DNA of 64,000 bases from Raphanus sativus (lineage: Eukaryota > Streptophyta > Magnoliopsida > Brassicales > Brassicaceae), in the NCBI RefSeq assembly GCF_000801105.2, contig NC_079517.1, positions 2,356,001 to 2,420,000 of the forward strand, written 5' to 3'. The translations under genes and the position numbers were made by a program. The notes below the pieces were generated by a model. The model saw only the letters and a list, made by a program, of their open reading frames with translations. It was not told the DNA's origin and ran no database searches. Every line of letters starts with the position of its first letter. Within the stretch, counting starts at the first letter, position 1. Positions 25,741 to 38,770 of this stretch are shown in pieces.

Positions 25741-28150
25741 ATGAATTGTTTCCCGTGTTTCTCTTCAAAGAGGAACAGAAACCCTCCTTGTAATAACGAG
25801 ACTAACGAACACGATGATCACAACGACTTCAGACCACCTGGTAATCATAAACTTTCTTTTTTTAATTTCCCGCGCATTTCGAATATGAAAACTCATTTTT
25901 TCTTGGACTGATTCGATCGTGTTGGTAAAAAAAATGTGGTTTCAGTGGCGGCGACGAAACGTATTGAGGAAATAGAAACAGAGCAAACGCCGCTTAAAAC
26001 GTTCAATTTCCGGGAGCTAGCGATGGCGACCAAGAACTTCCGGCAAGAATGTCTTATAGGAGAAGGTGGCTACGGTAGGGTTTACAAAGGAACCCTTCAA
26101 TCTACTGGCCAGGTTTGTTACTGATCACCCCAACTTTGGATACATTTTCAATTAACCACCGTAAAACAAAAAGAGAGAGTTATTTTGTTGCTTTTATGAC
26201 TGTAGTTGGTAGCTGTGAAGCAGCTAGACAGGCATGGACTACAAGGTACCAAAGAGTTTCAAACTCAAGTCTTATCATTAGCTAAACTCGAACACCCGAA
26301 TCTCGTCAAGCTGATAGGATACTGCGCTGATGGAGACCAACGGCTTTTAGTCTTTGAATATGTCACTGGAAGTTCCCTTCAAGACCATCTCTACGGTAAT
26401 ATATTTGATGTTGTGAACAAACAAGAATTAACATCTAACAAAACAAAAAAAAATCTGAAGAAAGCAAAACACAATTAAGACAAAAACCCGTTTAAGGTTT
26501 TATAAATTGATTAAGTAAATTAGTAATTTACCATCACCCATATTTTTTAGCTTTAAAATTCGATATTATTTTTTTAAAGAAAACATCATCATCTCAATAA
26601 AAATATTTTTCATAATTTTAAAAAGCATATTTTACCATGTTTTATTGGTGCATATAGATTTAAGTCATTTCCAGAATCAAACATTCAGTTTTTATAAACA
26701 GTTTCAGTGTTCTAGAGATTGTTAATGGGCTTGATTGATATGCAGAGCAAAAGCAAAGTCAGAAGCCTATGGATTGGATAACGAGGATGAAGATTGCGTT
26801 CGGTGCAGCGGAAGGATTGGATTACTTGCATGATAAAGTGAACCCACCGGTGATATACCGTGATCTGAAAGCTTCTAACATCTTGTTAGACGATGAGTTT
26901 TTCCCTAGGCTTTGTGATTTTGGTTTGCATTTTTTATCGCCTGGGGCTGGTGATAGCTTGTTTCTTTCTTCAAGGGTTATGGACACTTATGGTTACTCTG
27001 CTCCTGAGTACACTCGAGGAGACGAAGTCACAATCAAATCTGATGTTTATAGCTTTGGGGTTGTGCTGCTTGAACTCATCACCGGTAGAAGAGCTGTTGA
27101 CACTACTAAACCTAATGATGAACAGAACCTAGTTGCTTGGGTAACACTCTACACCTCTTCCTTGTCTTTGAAGCATCATTTTTTGATGATTTTTTTCTTT
27201 TTGCGTAGGCACAACCGATATTTAAAGATCCAACGAGGTATCCGGATATGGCAGATCCTCTATTGAAGAAGAGGTTCTCAGAGAGAGGGTTGAATCAAGC
27301 AGTGGCGATAACGTCAATGTGTTTACAAGAGGAACCAACAGCTCGTCCTTTGATAAGCGATGTAATGGTTGCGCTTAGCTTCCTTTCAATGTCTACAGAG
27401 GGTGTCCCAGCCGCGGTTCCTGCTGCATCCTTTAGAGACAAGAGTATGTCCATTGCTTTGAGCAGACACGGTTCTTGTTCTGTGGTTCCCTTTTCACTTC
27501 CTCGGAAGGAGGAAGATGATGACGCATCTAGTGTTTCATCAGAATCAGAATCAGAATCAGAAGATGAAGATGAAGGTGAAGATGAAGAAGAAGAATCAAG
27601 AAGTGTGAAGAAGCAAGAGGAGGAAACAAACGGAAATGATTCAGATGATGAGTCTGATTCAGACTCAGAGAAAGGTCAAGAAGAAGAGGAGGAACGTTCT
27701 CAGTTGGAGAAAGCTGCTTCTAGCAGTTCATCTGACTCTGCTGGAAGCGAGAGGGGGAGAATGTCTACTGGGGAAACTAATGCAACTGCTCAGAGCTTGA
27801 AGATAAAGTATGGTTATAGCTCCGAAGAGGAAGATAACGAGAGGCTGAGCAGTTGTAAATCAAATGAGGAAAGCTTGCTTTCTTTGCGGATTGATAGCGA
27901 AAAGAATCACGATGATGATTCGTCTAAGAACACAAGCATGCGGATCAATAGTAGTCTTGCTCATGATGATGATGATGATGAGGAGGAGGAAGAGAATCAT
28001 GAAACTCGGCTTGAGCATATTCATAGCTCAAAATCTGAAGTCCAGAGTGTTTATTCAGACGATGATACATGCGAGGGAAGTGGTGACTCGTCTTTGCGTC
28101 GAACCGAACCAGAGGAGGAAGAGGACCATGATTCTTCTGATCAAGATTGA
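25741..28150 (+). CDS. LIP1: LIP1-like receptor-like cytoplasmic kinase (RLCK VII)
   Basis: Five exons: 25741-25840, 25946-26112, 26206-26395, 26746-27140 and 27209-28150, encoding 597 residues with consistent phases. The N-terminus MNCFPCFSS has paired cysteines suited to palmitoylation and membrane anchoring. The kinase domain has a glycine loop [11 protein letters not shown] (about 74-84), catalytic Lys94 in VAVK, Asp192 in [11 protein letters not shown] Asp210, and the APEY and DVYSFG motifs. All catalytic residues are present. Roughly residues 370-597 form a very acidic, Ser-rich tail with long Glu/Asp runs and no recognisable fold. In Arabidopsis LIP1 (Lost In Pollen tube guidance 1) acts at the pollen-tube plasma membrane in the response to LURE attractants. 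The gene name rests on synteny and overall architecture; the tail differs in length from my recollection of the Arabidopsis protein. Confidence 0.88.
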
Positions 28151-28300
28151 ATATTTTCAAGAGTTTTTTTTTCTCATAAGTTGATTAACAAAGTCATGAT
28201 TGAACACATTTGCAACACGATCAAAAATGTTTCATCTTCTCTTCTTTTAAAACAACCAAGTTGTCGCATAAATCTAACATACATTTGTCTGCATTCAAAC

Positions 28301-28460
28301 ATAATATAACATACTGCATTCAAAGATATTGATTGCACAAGATACACACTGCAGGAACCTGTAACCCCCATCTTCTCATTCTATCCCGCGTAATATTATG
28401 AATATCTTTGAATGCAGTATGTTATATTATGAATATCTTTGAATACAGTATGTTATATTA
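28301..28460. repeat. 30-bp perfect inverted repeat plus tandem copy, 3' of LIP1
   Basis: The 30 bases at 28301-28330 are the exact reverse complement of 28401-28430. A further copy at 28432-28460 matches the right arm with one mismatch (A for G), so the right arm is a tandem pair of about 31-bp units. The region starts 150 bp after the LIP1 stop codon, probably in its 3' UTR. A transcript could fold into a 30-bp stem with a 70-nt loop. Confidence 0.9.
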
Positions 28461-29356
28461 ATTAGCTAGAGGCCAATGTTACAAACTTACAAACTGGTTA
28501 TACAAAAAGTACTCTAGTAGAAAACATTTTCTTTTGTATTTTTTTCTAAGGTATTATGGTTTCATTTGGTTACTAAATGTGATATATATGTTATGTGTAT
28601 AGTAGATATGAGTTGGATTTAGGAAGTACACTCAAAGCACATACAATATTTTGAGATAGTCAATTATTGTGATGGCTTGCTGTACACTTGTACTGTATAT
28701 ACATATAGGTTCAACTATTTGATTGTATTCATGCTAAACGGTTGAATAAGTGACGAAAAATATATTATATAGTGAAACAAAAAAAGTATAGAAAAGAAAG
28801 CCTTGGCATCATGCATTTGGTGATTATATTCTGCAAAAGAAAAAGGTTCAATTTTCTAATATTAGCTTGCTTTGAATCCAAGGGGATGTAACACACAATG
28901 TACATTTTAATCATTTAAGCCATCATGATGCATACATTATAGAGTTCTTGAGTATTCATTATAGACTACATCTGACGTTAAACTATCTCGAATTCACCAT
29001 ATATATTATAGTTTTCAAAATATCAAAGATAGTACAAAGGATACGTCACTTAAAACAACACTCTCTACCAAACTGTTGTTGAGTTCAATTCAAAAAGAAA
29101 AAGAAAATAAAACTAAAGCTATCACTTTCTTCTCTAGCGAACCGTAACGTCATGTGCACACGTTAACATCATTGTAACTTCACAACAAAGTCAGCTGAAC
29201 ACATAACACGACCATCACCAAATTGTATTCCAACAGAGTTTTTTAACAAAACAATATAGATTTACATCAAAACATTTGGTAGGTTATCATTTTCATAGTA
29301 TATATATACACAAACACTCTTATAAGTATAGTAAAAGGAAAGGCTTGGTATAGAAA
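28461..29356. other. spacer between LIP1 and RIC4
   Basis: AT-rich intergenic sequence. I see no exon, RNA gene or transposon end. The last 100 bp before the RIC4 ATG include TATATATA near 29,300, a plausible TATA element. Confidence 0.5.
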
Positions 29357-29994
29357 ATGAGAGATAGAATGGAGAGACTTGTGGTGCTTCCTTTCTCCGT
29401 CGGATGTATCTCGGACTCAAGTGTAGACGTTTTATCTCCTCTCTCTAAGCATCATCATCATCACCACCACCATTCTCCTCAAGGTTCTTTCTCTATTCAT
29501 AAAAAGTGTATATTAAATTGATATCTCATGTATCTTATCTTTGATGTGTTAATTTTCAAAAGGGATTCGTGACCAAGAGGAGGAAGAAAACATGAAGAAT
29601 GTATTCAAGTTCCTAGCGGTATCTAAACCGGAGATTTCTACCGGTATAAACCGGCTTTTCAAGAGCTTCAAGACCATTTCTCAACTCTTTGGTAATCTTA
29701 TATTATCTCTAATATTTTCGAAGTAAACACTTGATAGACCCACTTTTATTTATGTTATTTTTGTTTTTTGCTTCATGTTAATAACGTATAGCTTACAAAG
29801 AAGAAGAAGAGAGTGAAGAAGGAGAGACATCAGGACTAATGGAGATAGGAGCTCCGACAAACGTAAAACATGTATCGCATATTGGTTGGGAAAGCAGTAG
29901 AGAATGGAAAGATCTCATACCGCCTGAGTTGCTCGCAGCCGTCGCTGCAAAAGAAGACGTTATTAATAATACTGATCTTCATCCAACTTTATAA
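29357..29994 (+). CDS. RIC4: RIC4, CRIB-motif effector of ROP GTPases
   Basis: Three exons: 29357-29483, 29563-29691 and 29792-29994, encoding 152 residues. The protein starts MRDRMERLVVLPFSVGC. It has a run of eight His at about residues 32-39 and a conserved middle block (MKNVFKFLAVSKPEISTGINRLFKSFKTISQLF). The CRIB motif is MEIGAPTNVKHVSHIGWE, the consensus I-x-x-P-x(4)-F/H-x-H-x-x-H-x-G. It ends PPELLAAVAAKEDV...HPTL. RIC4 binds active ROP1/ROP2 at the plasma membrane and promotes fine F-actin assembly in pollen tubes and leaf pavement cells. The downstream neighbour order and the upstream LIP1 match the Arabidopsis locus. Confidence 0.93.
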
Positions 29995-31953
<1,959 letters not shown>

Positions 31954-33316
31954 ACAAACCAGAAGAGCTTGAAATCGGAGGATTATATCGTTTTTCTAGA
32001 TCCTTTAGGTTCACAACAGATGATTTTTATTTGGTCTCTTTTTCTTTTATTACAGCCTAGAAAAATTTACAGATGGATTAAACTAACAACACATGTCTCG
32101 CTTTTGTTTTGTTAATCATATGAGATTCATCAAGTCAACTAAAGAAAACAAATCAAAGATTAGTGGTTGACAATTGTTCATTTCATTAAACTAGAAAGAT
32201 GTTGTTTTACAAACTGGTTGATCTTGTCTTTTCTCCATACACATTGTCTAATGCTAATCCAAACTTAAGAATCTTGTGAAGCTTGGCCAACAGGTTCGAC
32301 TGTCTTGTGTGGTGTCAGCTGCTACAACTTCTGCAAACAAAATAAAAATTGACCTTTTATACACGACAAGAACGGCATATTAGTTTAGGCCCATATCAAA
32401 TGAAGCACAATATAACAGTTAATATAAAAGGCCCATTATAGCCCGAAAGAGGAAACCGGGAGGGATCGTCTATCTTTCTTTTTTTTGTTGTCGACCGGCA
32501 AAAATTCCATGAATACAATAGAAGTCGTGTTTTGGTTTCACATCTCAAAAATATAGTTGTGGAGTGTTCGAAATTTCGATTATCGTGTGATAAGAATGAA
32601 TAAACTATCGTGCATTTTCTACCCGTACCACCAACCGAAGAATAACACACACAAAAAGGCCTATATAAAAGCATTGATTCCGATTACTCAAAAGTCGTCG
32701 GAAGATCAGATACTATCTCATCAATTCCTATCACAAATTTGATTCGTATTTAAGAAAAAAGTAGCACATGTTCCATCCTCAGACAAGACCGCACAAGCAC
32801 AATGAGAATCATGTATCTTTCTTTTTTCTTTTAATGACAATAAAACAAAAGACCGCATCCAAGATGCTTTGAAATCGTGAAACTGAAACATGAAGGCAAA
32901 TACATTGAACACACAAATGAACTGTTGTTTCACTAAAGCTTTTCAGACATCGAACTAAAAAAGTACCGATCTTGTGTTTTGTCGGAAAGTTGAACTCTTC
33001 TTCCTTCACCAGCAGAATTGGCTTTAAGTAACATGTTTTTCAACAAACATAGTGCTCAGAAATCATACACATAAACAGACAGATTGAAACTAAAGAACCA
33101 AATCAAAAACCTTAGCTTCACCAAAACCAACCAGATGAGAGAATTTGCAACTAAAGATTTATAATAGATACCATTTTCTTTTATATAATAGCAAAACATC
33201 ATTGCAGTTTTTTCATACTTTATCAGAGCAACAACTTGAAGAAAACCCCATCATAAAAGATGATAAACTTTATATTATAAAAAGGGAGAATTCGATAGAA
33301 AACAATCACATCATGA
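31954..33316. other. spacer between convergent genes
   Basis: The phosphatase gene and the zinc-finger gene end towards each other here. The interval is AT-rich, with no exon series, RNA gene or transposon end that I can support. Both 3' UTRs lie within it. Confidence 0.5.
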
Positions 33317-33631
33317 TCACTTCTTGAGGCTTCCTCTGATTCCAGGTTTAGGTTTGGACGATTCGGCAGGAGCAGCAAGAGCCTCGTGGAGATTCTTCGG
33401 CTCCTCGTAAGGCAATTTGGGATGCTTCGACTCGTGATGGATCTGCATCGTCTTCAGATCCGGCGCCGTGATCTTGCAGTGAGGACACTCGTACTTGGCG
33501 TGCCCTCCTTTCTCCTTCCCGGTCCTGTCGGCGAGCCCGGCCTTTCCTCCTCCTCTGTTGGTCAACGCTGCATCGGCTTTCGCCTGGAGCTCCTTCGCCG
33601 TGTGCTTCTTCGGCTTCGCTTTGCCTGTCAT
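33317..33631 (-). CDS. small C2H2 zinc-finger protein
   Basis: A single exon of 104 residues. The N-terminal half is basic (MTGKAKPKKHTAKELQAKADAALTNRGGGKAGLADRTG), typical of small nucleic-acid-associated 4F5/SERF-like or At2g23090-type proteins. One C2H2 finger follows: YECPHCKITAPDLKTMQIHHESKHP, with Cys-x2-Cys and His-x4-His pairs. It corresponds in place to At5g16470. The finger spacing and small size suit an RNA- or ribosome-associated factor rather than a typical transcription factor, but the function is not established. The leader contains two adjoining telomere-repeat-like motifs (see regulatory feature). Confidence 0.88.
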   Translation of the reverse strand: MTGKAKPKKHTAKELQAKADAALTNRGGGKAGLADRTGKEKGGHAKYECPHCKITAPDLKTMQIHHESKHPKLPYEEPKNLHEALAAPAESSKPKPGIRGSLKK

Positions 33632-33654
33632 CGTGAATCGGCGGCTGAGAGATG

Positions 33655-33672
33655 AGAACCCTAACCCTAATT
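33655..33672 (-). promoter_or_regulatory. telo-box motifs in the leader of the zinc-finger gene
   Basis: The + strand reads AACCCTAACCCTAA, about 25 bp upstream of the start codon of the minus-strand gene. Such telo-boxes are common near transcription starts of plant translation and ribosome-related genes. This fits the small basic zinc-finger product. Function is inferred from the motif only. Confidence 0.5.
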
Positions 33673-34088
33673 TGTTTGATTTTGGGGGTGGGCCGACGAG
33701 AGGTTCGATGTGAGATTATTTATCAGCTCGTTGCGAGTTTATTAAAAATGAAAAAGAATAATATATAGCCAAAGGTGTTTATACTGTGCATAACAGTGCA
33801 TAGTAAGACTTTTGATCATATCCGCTACAGATCAGTGAAGGACACGTTGTAAGTCTGGAATTTTGAAAAATACAACCCTGATGTGGGCTGGTGTTATTTA
33901 TTTTGAATTGACGGCCCAACTTTATAAGCAAAATAGAAACAACCCCACGTACCATTATTTTGGGTTATGACTCGTGATAATCAATGAACAATAGTGAAAC
34001 TGAGATAACTAATAAATCTGAAGAATTTAATAGTCTTTTTTATTTATTATTTACTGAAAAGTCTCTTTTATAAGAAACAGTTCATGAT

Positions 34089-35203
34089 GATATGAGAATT
34101 GACCAATTTCCACCATTTAAAATTTGACTGAAAAAGGTATCGTTAAGAAGAGAGAGAAGAGAGAGAAGAGAGAGAGATCTATTTCCTCCGGCGTACGGCC
34201 GGCGCGTGAGCGCCCGTGCCGTCGCCGGAGATAGTGTTTCTTAAATCTAGAAGTTCCTCTCCGTCTTTACTTCGCAGTTCCACCGACGTCAGCCTTGTCG
34301 GAGCCCTGAGAGTGTCACCATCGTTGTCGGTGGTCTACCTCTTGGAGTGAAGACGCTCTCGCTTGGAGCTCGGAGGAGGCGGAGATTTTTGTTTATGTTG
34401 GTGGTGTTGTCTCTCCCGGGCGATGGAGACTTTCCTAGATCCATCGACGCCGGTTCACATGCGGGGGGTGGAGGCTCTCTTAGATTCACCGACGCCGCTC
34501 TAGCTTCTGGGAAGGGGAGGCTTTCTCAGCTCTTTCTTCGCCGGCTTTTGGATGACGGGGAGAGGAGGCCTACTGAGCTCCTCGATACCTTTTTGAAACC
34601 CAAAGTCCTGTGGGTTATGTTGAATAGATCGAAGTGTTTCAAGCGTGTGGTGTTTCTGGCGAGAAGTTCGTGGGTCGAAGAGGAGGAGCTCTCGGAAGAT
34701 GAAGCTCTTCCGCGACGGTGATGATGTTCAGAGAGGAGGATAGCGATGTTCTCGGTTTGCTTTGTCCAGTTTTTCCGGTGGTTGAAAGTCGGAGTAGTTC
34801 TCGTGGAACGATTACCTCTACGGCGTGAAGACAAAGCGGAGTAGAACAGTTATGGTGAAACGGAGGCTTGGCAGTAACGGAGCTCCGGTGAGAAAAGAAG
34901 TTGTCGATGGTTGTTGACGGTGGCTGTGCAATGGATGGTCGATCAAGTCGACGAGGGGACGCGTGGCGTACGGAGCTTCCAGATGATTACACGTGCTCTC
35001 TCCTGTTTCCTAGGGCAAGCTGTCCGATTTGGGGCTTTCTTGGGCCGATGGGCCTTTCTGTGTGTTTGGCTTCGGCCTTTTATGTAATAGCCCGGTCTGT
35101 GTATGGGCTTTATGTTTTAAAACTCGGTGTATTTGGGCTTGGCCCCTCTTAATTATAAAATCCAACATTGACGGAAAAAAAAAAGATATGAGAATTGACC
35201 AAT
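34089..35203 (+). mobile_element. 1.08-kb non-autonomous retroposon with 19-bp target-site duplication
   Basis: The body, 34108-35184, ends in a run of A. It is flanked by a perfect 19-bp repeat beginning GATATGAGAATTGACC at 34089-34107 and 35185-35203. The interior is much more GC-rich than the surroundings, with GA-rich DNA near the 5' end and repeated 'gggcctttc/ggcttggcc' words near the 3' end. It has frames of 124 and 102 residues on opposite strands, neither resembling a known protein. Poly-A plus long duplications indicate LINE-type retroposition. Size and lack of coding are reminiscent of Sadhu-type retroposons of Brassicaceae, but family membership needs a search. Its 3' end is only 155 bp upstream of the LRAT-A start codon. 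Confidence 0.85.
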
Positions 35204-35339
35204 CCGGAAATCTTAAGAAGTTATTAACCTTTTAGCTTGAGTGGTTGAGCATTTGGTCCAATAACTAAAAAGATCAAACTAGGATTTGAGTATGAGTTAA
35301 CAGGAAGATAGAAAAGAAGAGGTCAAAGAAGCTCCAAAA

Positions 35340-36197
35340 ATGGGATTATTCTCAAACAAAATCTCCAGACAAGAAGTGAAACCTGGAGATCACATCTACT
35401 CATGGCGAACTGCGTACGCCTATGCCCACCATGGTTCTCTCCCTCACTCACTTTTTTTCTTTGATATGTATCTATTTATTTACTTATAATTTGTTTCTCT
35501 CTTTGCAGGAATCTATGTAGGCGATGGGAAAGTCATACACTTCACTCGTGGAGGTGGTCATCGACAAACTGAAACCGGGACCTTTTTGGACAAGTTCGTC
35601 GTTAGTTCCTCGTCTCCAAATTATCCTCCGTGTCCTATTTGCAAAGATAAGCACAGCTTCAACGGTGACAAGGTCATTACCTCTTGTCTTGATTGCTTTC
35701 TTGCTGGAGGAAATCTCTACCTCTTTAAGTACGATGTATCTTGGGTTGCCTTTCTTGCTAAACCTAGAGGCGGTACTTGCACATTAGCACCTTCAGATCC
35801 TCCTGAGGATGCTCTTTTCCGTGCAAACTTCCATTTACTGTTGGATGGGTGGTTTGGTGATTATCACGTCGCCGTCAACAATTGTGAAGATTTTGCTATC
35901 TACTGTAAAACTGGTTTATTGGTGTGCCATAAGGCTAGGTTTGGAATCAGTGGTCAAGTCAATACGGCTGCTTCAGTTTATTCTGCTGCACTCGTGCTTG
36001 GTCTCAGTGGTTTGCCTGTGGCCGGATTTGGTGCGTATTGTTTTGTTCGCCTTACTAGTGACGTAGGTATGACAGCAAAGCTAGGTGTTGAGGTTATCAA
36101 GGTCCCTGTGGAGAGGCTAATTGCCCTGTTAAAGCTATATGATTCACCAAGAGAAGCCTGGTTGAGCATTGCCGGTTCCAAGTTTAGGGGTGAATGA
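35340..36197 (+). CDS. LRAT/NC-domain protein A (intact parent copy)
   Basis: Two exons, 35340-35433 and 35509-36197, encoding 260 residues. The protein starts [27 protein letters not shown]/NlpC-P60-like residues are visible: His in GDHIYSW, His in GKVIHFTR, and a Cys in [16 protein letters not shown], the classic NC motif. A CxxC...CxxC pair (CPICKD...SCLDC) could bind zinc. The C-terminal part (VNTAASVYSAALVLGLSGLPVAG) is hydrophobic and may associate with membranes. Related animal proteins are acyltransferases or phospholipases; the plant members are of unknown function. It corresponds in place to At5g16360 or At5g16330. Codons from about 35,907 to the stop are also found, with small changes, in two truncated copies downstream. 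A retroposon lies directly upstream in the promoter. Confidence 0.85.
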
Positions 36198-36543
36198 TGT
36201 TGATGCCTAGTTTGTGTTGTAGAATGGAGAATTTGCTTCTGTTTTTGTTGTTGAATTCTAATATTCTAAGTTCCTTCATTAGTACCAACCCGGGTTTTCC
36301 TTACTGAAGAAGGAAACACGGTTTCAAAAGTATAAGTCAATTACTACTAGACAACTAAAGTTATTTTAGTGGTCGACCAAAAGAAAAGTTATTCTAGACT
36401 TGTCGTGGAGTCAGGACTATTGTTATTATATTTGATCCGTACCGGAACTAAACTAGAAATTTTATCAGTGCGGTTCTAATCTTTTAATTACGAGTTGTTT
36501 GCTTTTTAAACATTTAACTGAAAAATGCAAAATAATTGTCAAA

Positions 36544-37128
36544 CTAGATTAGGACCCGCCCTAAACGGCGGAAATTGATTTGTTAAATTTTAATTTTAAT
36601 ATATGCTATATATAATATGTGTATATAATATTATATATATTTTGTGTAATATTTATATATATATATATATATATTAGATACATATATATTATTTATATTA
36701 AATATATATAACTAAATAGTGCTATATAAGCAAAGGTGGGATGATTTCGAAATGTTTTAGTGATAAGCAAAGGCGGGATGATTTAGCAAACGTCAACTTT
36801 CCATTTAATTAGTTATGATTCTCTATATAGATCACAATAATATCAGGTAGTTTAGACACAATTTAACAGTTATATTTGTTATTATGTTACTATCGAATAA
36901 ATGGTTTTGTTATCTATTATAATAAATAGTACTTATTAAGCAGTTATGATATTTTGCATATTTTCAGGATTGTTCAAGACGTTCGTAGCAGAGCTATATA
37001 TGTTCATAGAGGAGAATGTATTTTGTAGGAGATGTGATATATTCTAGCAACAACTAAGAAATAGACCAAAATTTAAATGACAACCTTAAACAGTAGATAA
37101 AAACCAATCCCTGAATTAATAGATTAGA
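36544..37128 (-). mobile_element. 585-bp Helitron (minus orientation) with empty site preserved in duplicates
   Basis: Read on the minus strand the element begins TCTAATCTATTAATTC at 37128 and ends in CTAG complement at 36544, preceded by a CCGCC...GGCGG hairpin. It lies between A and T without target duplication, as Helitrons do. The paralogous segments at 40,690-40,710 and 47,441-47,461 read straight through (GTCAAA joined to TTAACC), showing the exact pre-insertion site. The interior is AT-rich with (AT)n runs and carries no coding sequence. Confidence 0.85.
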
Positions 37129-37463
37129 TTAACCAACATTTGCAAGATAAGACTCCAACTATTTGTAATGTAAAATTACAAACTAAGCATCCAACAATTT
37201 ATAATGTAAAGATATGTATAGTCCAACACCATAACGTGATTTCTACAAGATATTGCTATTTCTTATTAATTTTTGATGGCTGTTCTGTAGATTCCGCAGT
37301 TTCTGGGGTTCTTTTACAAATATTAAATAATTTAAGGGCATATAATATATTTTGCAACTTTAAATAATAAGGAAAAAAGACAGAGAGAGAAAATCAGAAA
37401 ACCTAACTCATTAAGCAAAAAAAAAAAGTGAATCTTCGCTGTCAGGAACGAACAAGAAGGAAG

Positions 37464-38440
37464 ATGGGATTGTTCTCCAACAAGATCTCCAGAGATGAGC
37501 TCAAGGCAGGAGATCACATCTATTCATGGCGTGCTTACATCTACTCCCATCACGGTTCCATCTCCTCACTCTCTCTCTCTCTCTCTCTGTTATCCACATT
37601 TTCGTTTAGTCTCGATCGCGATCGTTAGCTATTTCTGGGTTCTATGCATGCCATTTCATAGGAATCTATGTAGGAGATGGGAAAGTCATTCACTTCACTC
37701 GTCGAGGTGGTCTTGAGATCGGAACCGGTACTTATCTGGACACGATCATCCAGGTTTCTGTTCCTCGTCACGGAGGAGACAACCCTTGTCCTAATTGCGG
37801 AGACCAATCGACTCTCGACGGCGTAATCTCTTCTTGTCTCGACTGCTTCCTCGCCGGAGGAAACCTCTATCTCTTCCAGTACGATGTCTCCAAGGCCATC
37901 CTCGTGGCCAAACAGCGTGGCGGTACCTGCACCACCGCGCCTTCGGATCCTCCCGAAGAAGTCGTTCACCGCGCGAAGTACCTTTTGTCGGGTAACGGGT
38001 TTGGCGAGTACCATCTCTTGGACAACAACTGTGAGGATTTCGCGATCTATTGCAAAACTGGTCTGCTTGTTTTTTCCGTCACCAAGTCTGGGAGTAGCAG
38101 CCAAGTCAACTCGGTGTGTGCAGCTGGCGGTATCGCTTCTTTGACGCTCAGGTATTTAGGGGTGGGAAGGACTGCTGGTCAAGTGGCTTCGTTGGCGGTG
38201 TCTCCAGCTTCGGTGGTTTCTGCTGCAGCCAGTGCTGTTTCGACGACGCTTGGGTTTGTAACTACTGGTTTTGCAGGCATGGCTGTGGCCGGATACAGTA
38301 AGTACTGTATTGGTCGTGTGGCTTACGACGTTGGTGTGAGAAAGGATGTCCGCAAGGTCCCTGTGGAAGAGCTTGCTACACTTATGGCATTTCTAGATGG
38401 CAATTTGGACAATAACAACAACGACGACAAAAACAAGTAG
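37464..38440 (+). CDS. LRAT/NC-domain protein B, copy 1
   Basis: Two exons, 37464-37554 and 37662-38440, encoding 289 residues. Likely catalytic or structural residues: His18 (AGDHIYSWR), His41 (KVIHFTR), and Cys154 ([16 protein letters not shown]). Four cysteines, 73/76/89/92 (PCPNCG...SCLDC), form a CxxC-CxxC pair that may bind zinc. A long Ala/Val/Gly-rich hydrophobic C-terminal region (about 185-250) could insert in membranes. The tail is a low-complexity Asn/Asp run. It is a paralogue of the neighbouring gene A and shares its N-terminal, NC and C-terminal blocks. The function of plant LRAT-domain proteins is not known. The intron carries a CT microsatellite. Copy 1 has the original A-B spacer, with the 585-bp Helitron about 335 bp upstream of its ATG. 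Confidence 0.88.
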
Positions 38441-38770
38441 TTCAAAATTACTCAAGTACTTGTTTCATGGATGGTTGATGACTAATCTGTTGTGTAAGAG
38501 ACTTTGCTTATGCCTTTGTATTGTGTAAAACTGTATTTTTAACTTATTTGTGCAAGTGGCAAATACAGTCAAAACAATATTATTATTTTCAAGAATTAAA
38601 CTCTTCAACAAGACATTTTGATAAAAGCTCAACTCCATCACAAAGCTGCTTACTTTTTCATTTACATAAAAGAGAAATGGAGAGTCAAGACCGCAAGTTC
38701 CTTCCTCAGACATTCACTACAAAGATATTTTAATTGCAGGAGACAAGATCTTAGTATTAGCAATGCTCTG

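Noticed and set aside
34347..34834. Overlapping frames of 124 and 102 codons as possible genes
   Set aside because: They lie inside a retroposon bounded by a 19-bp duplication and match no protein I recognise.
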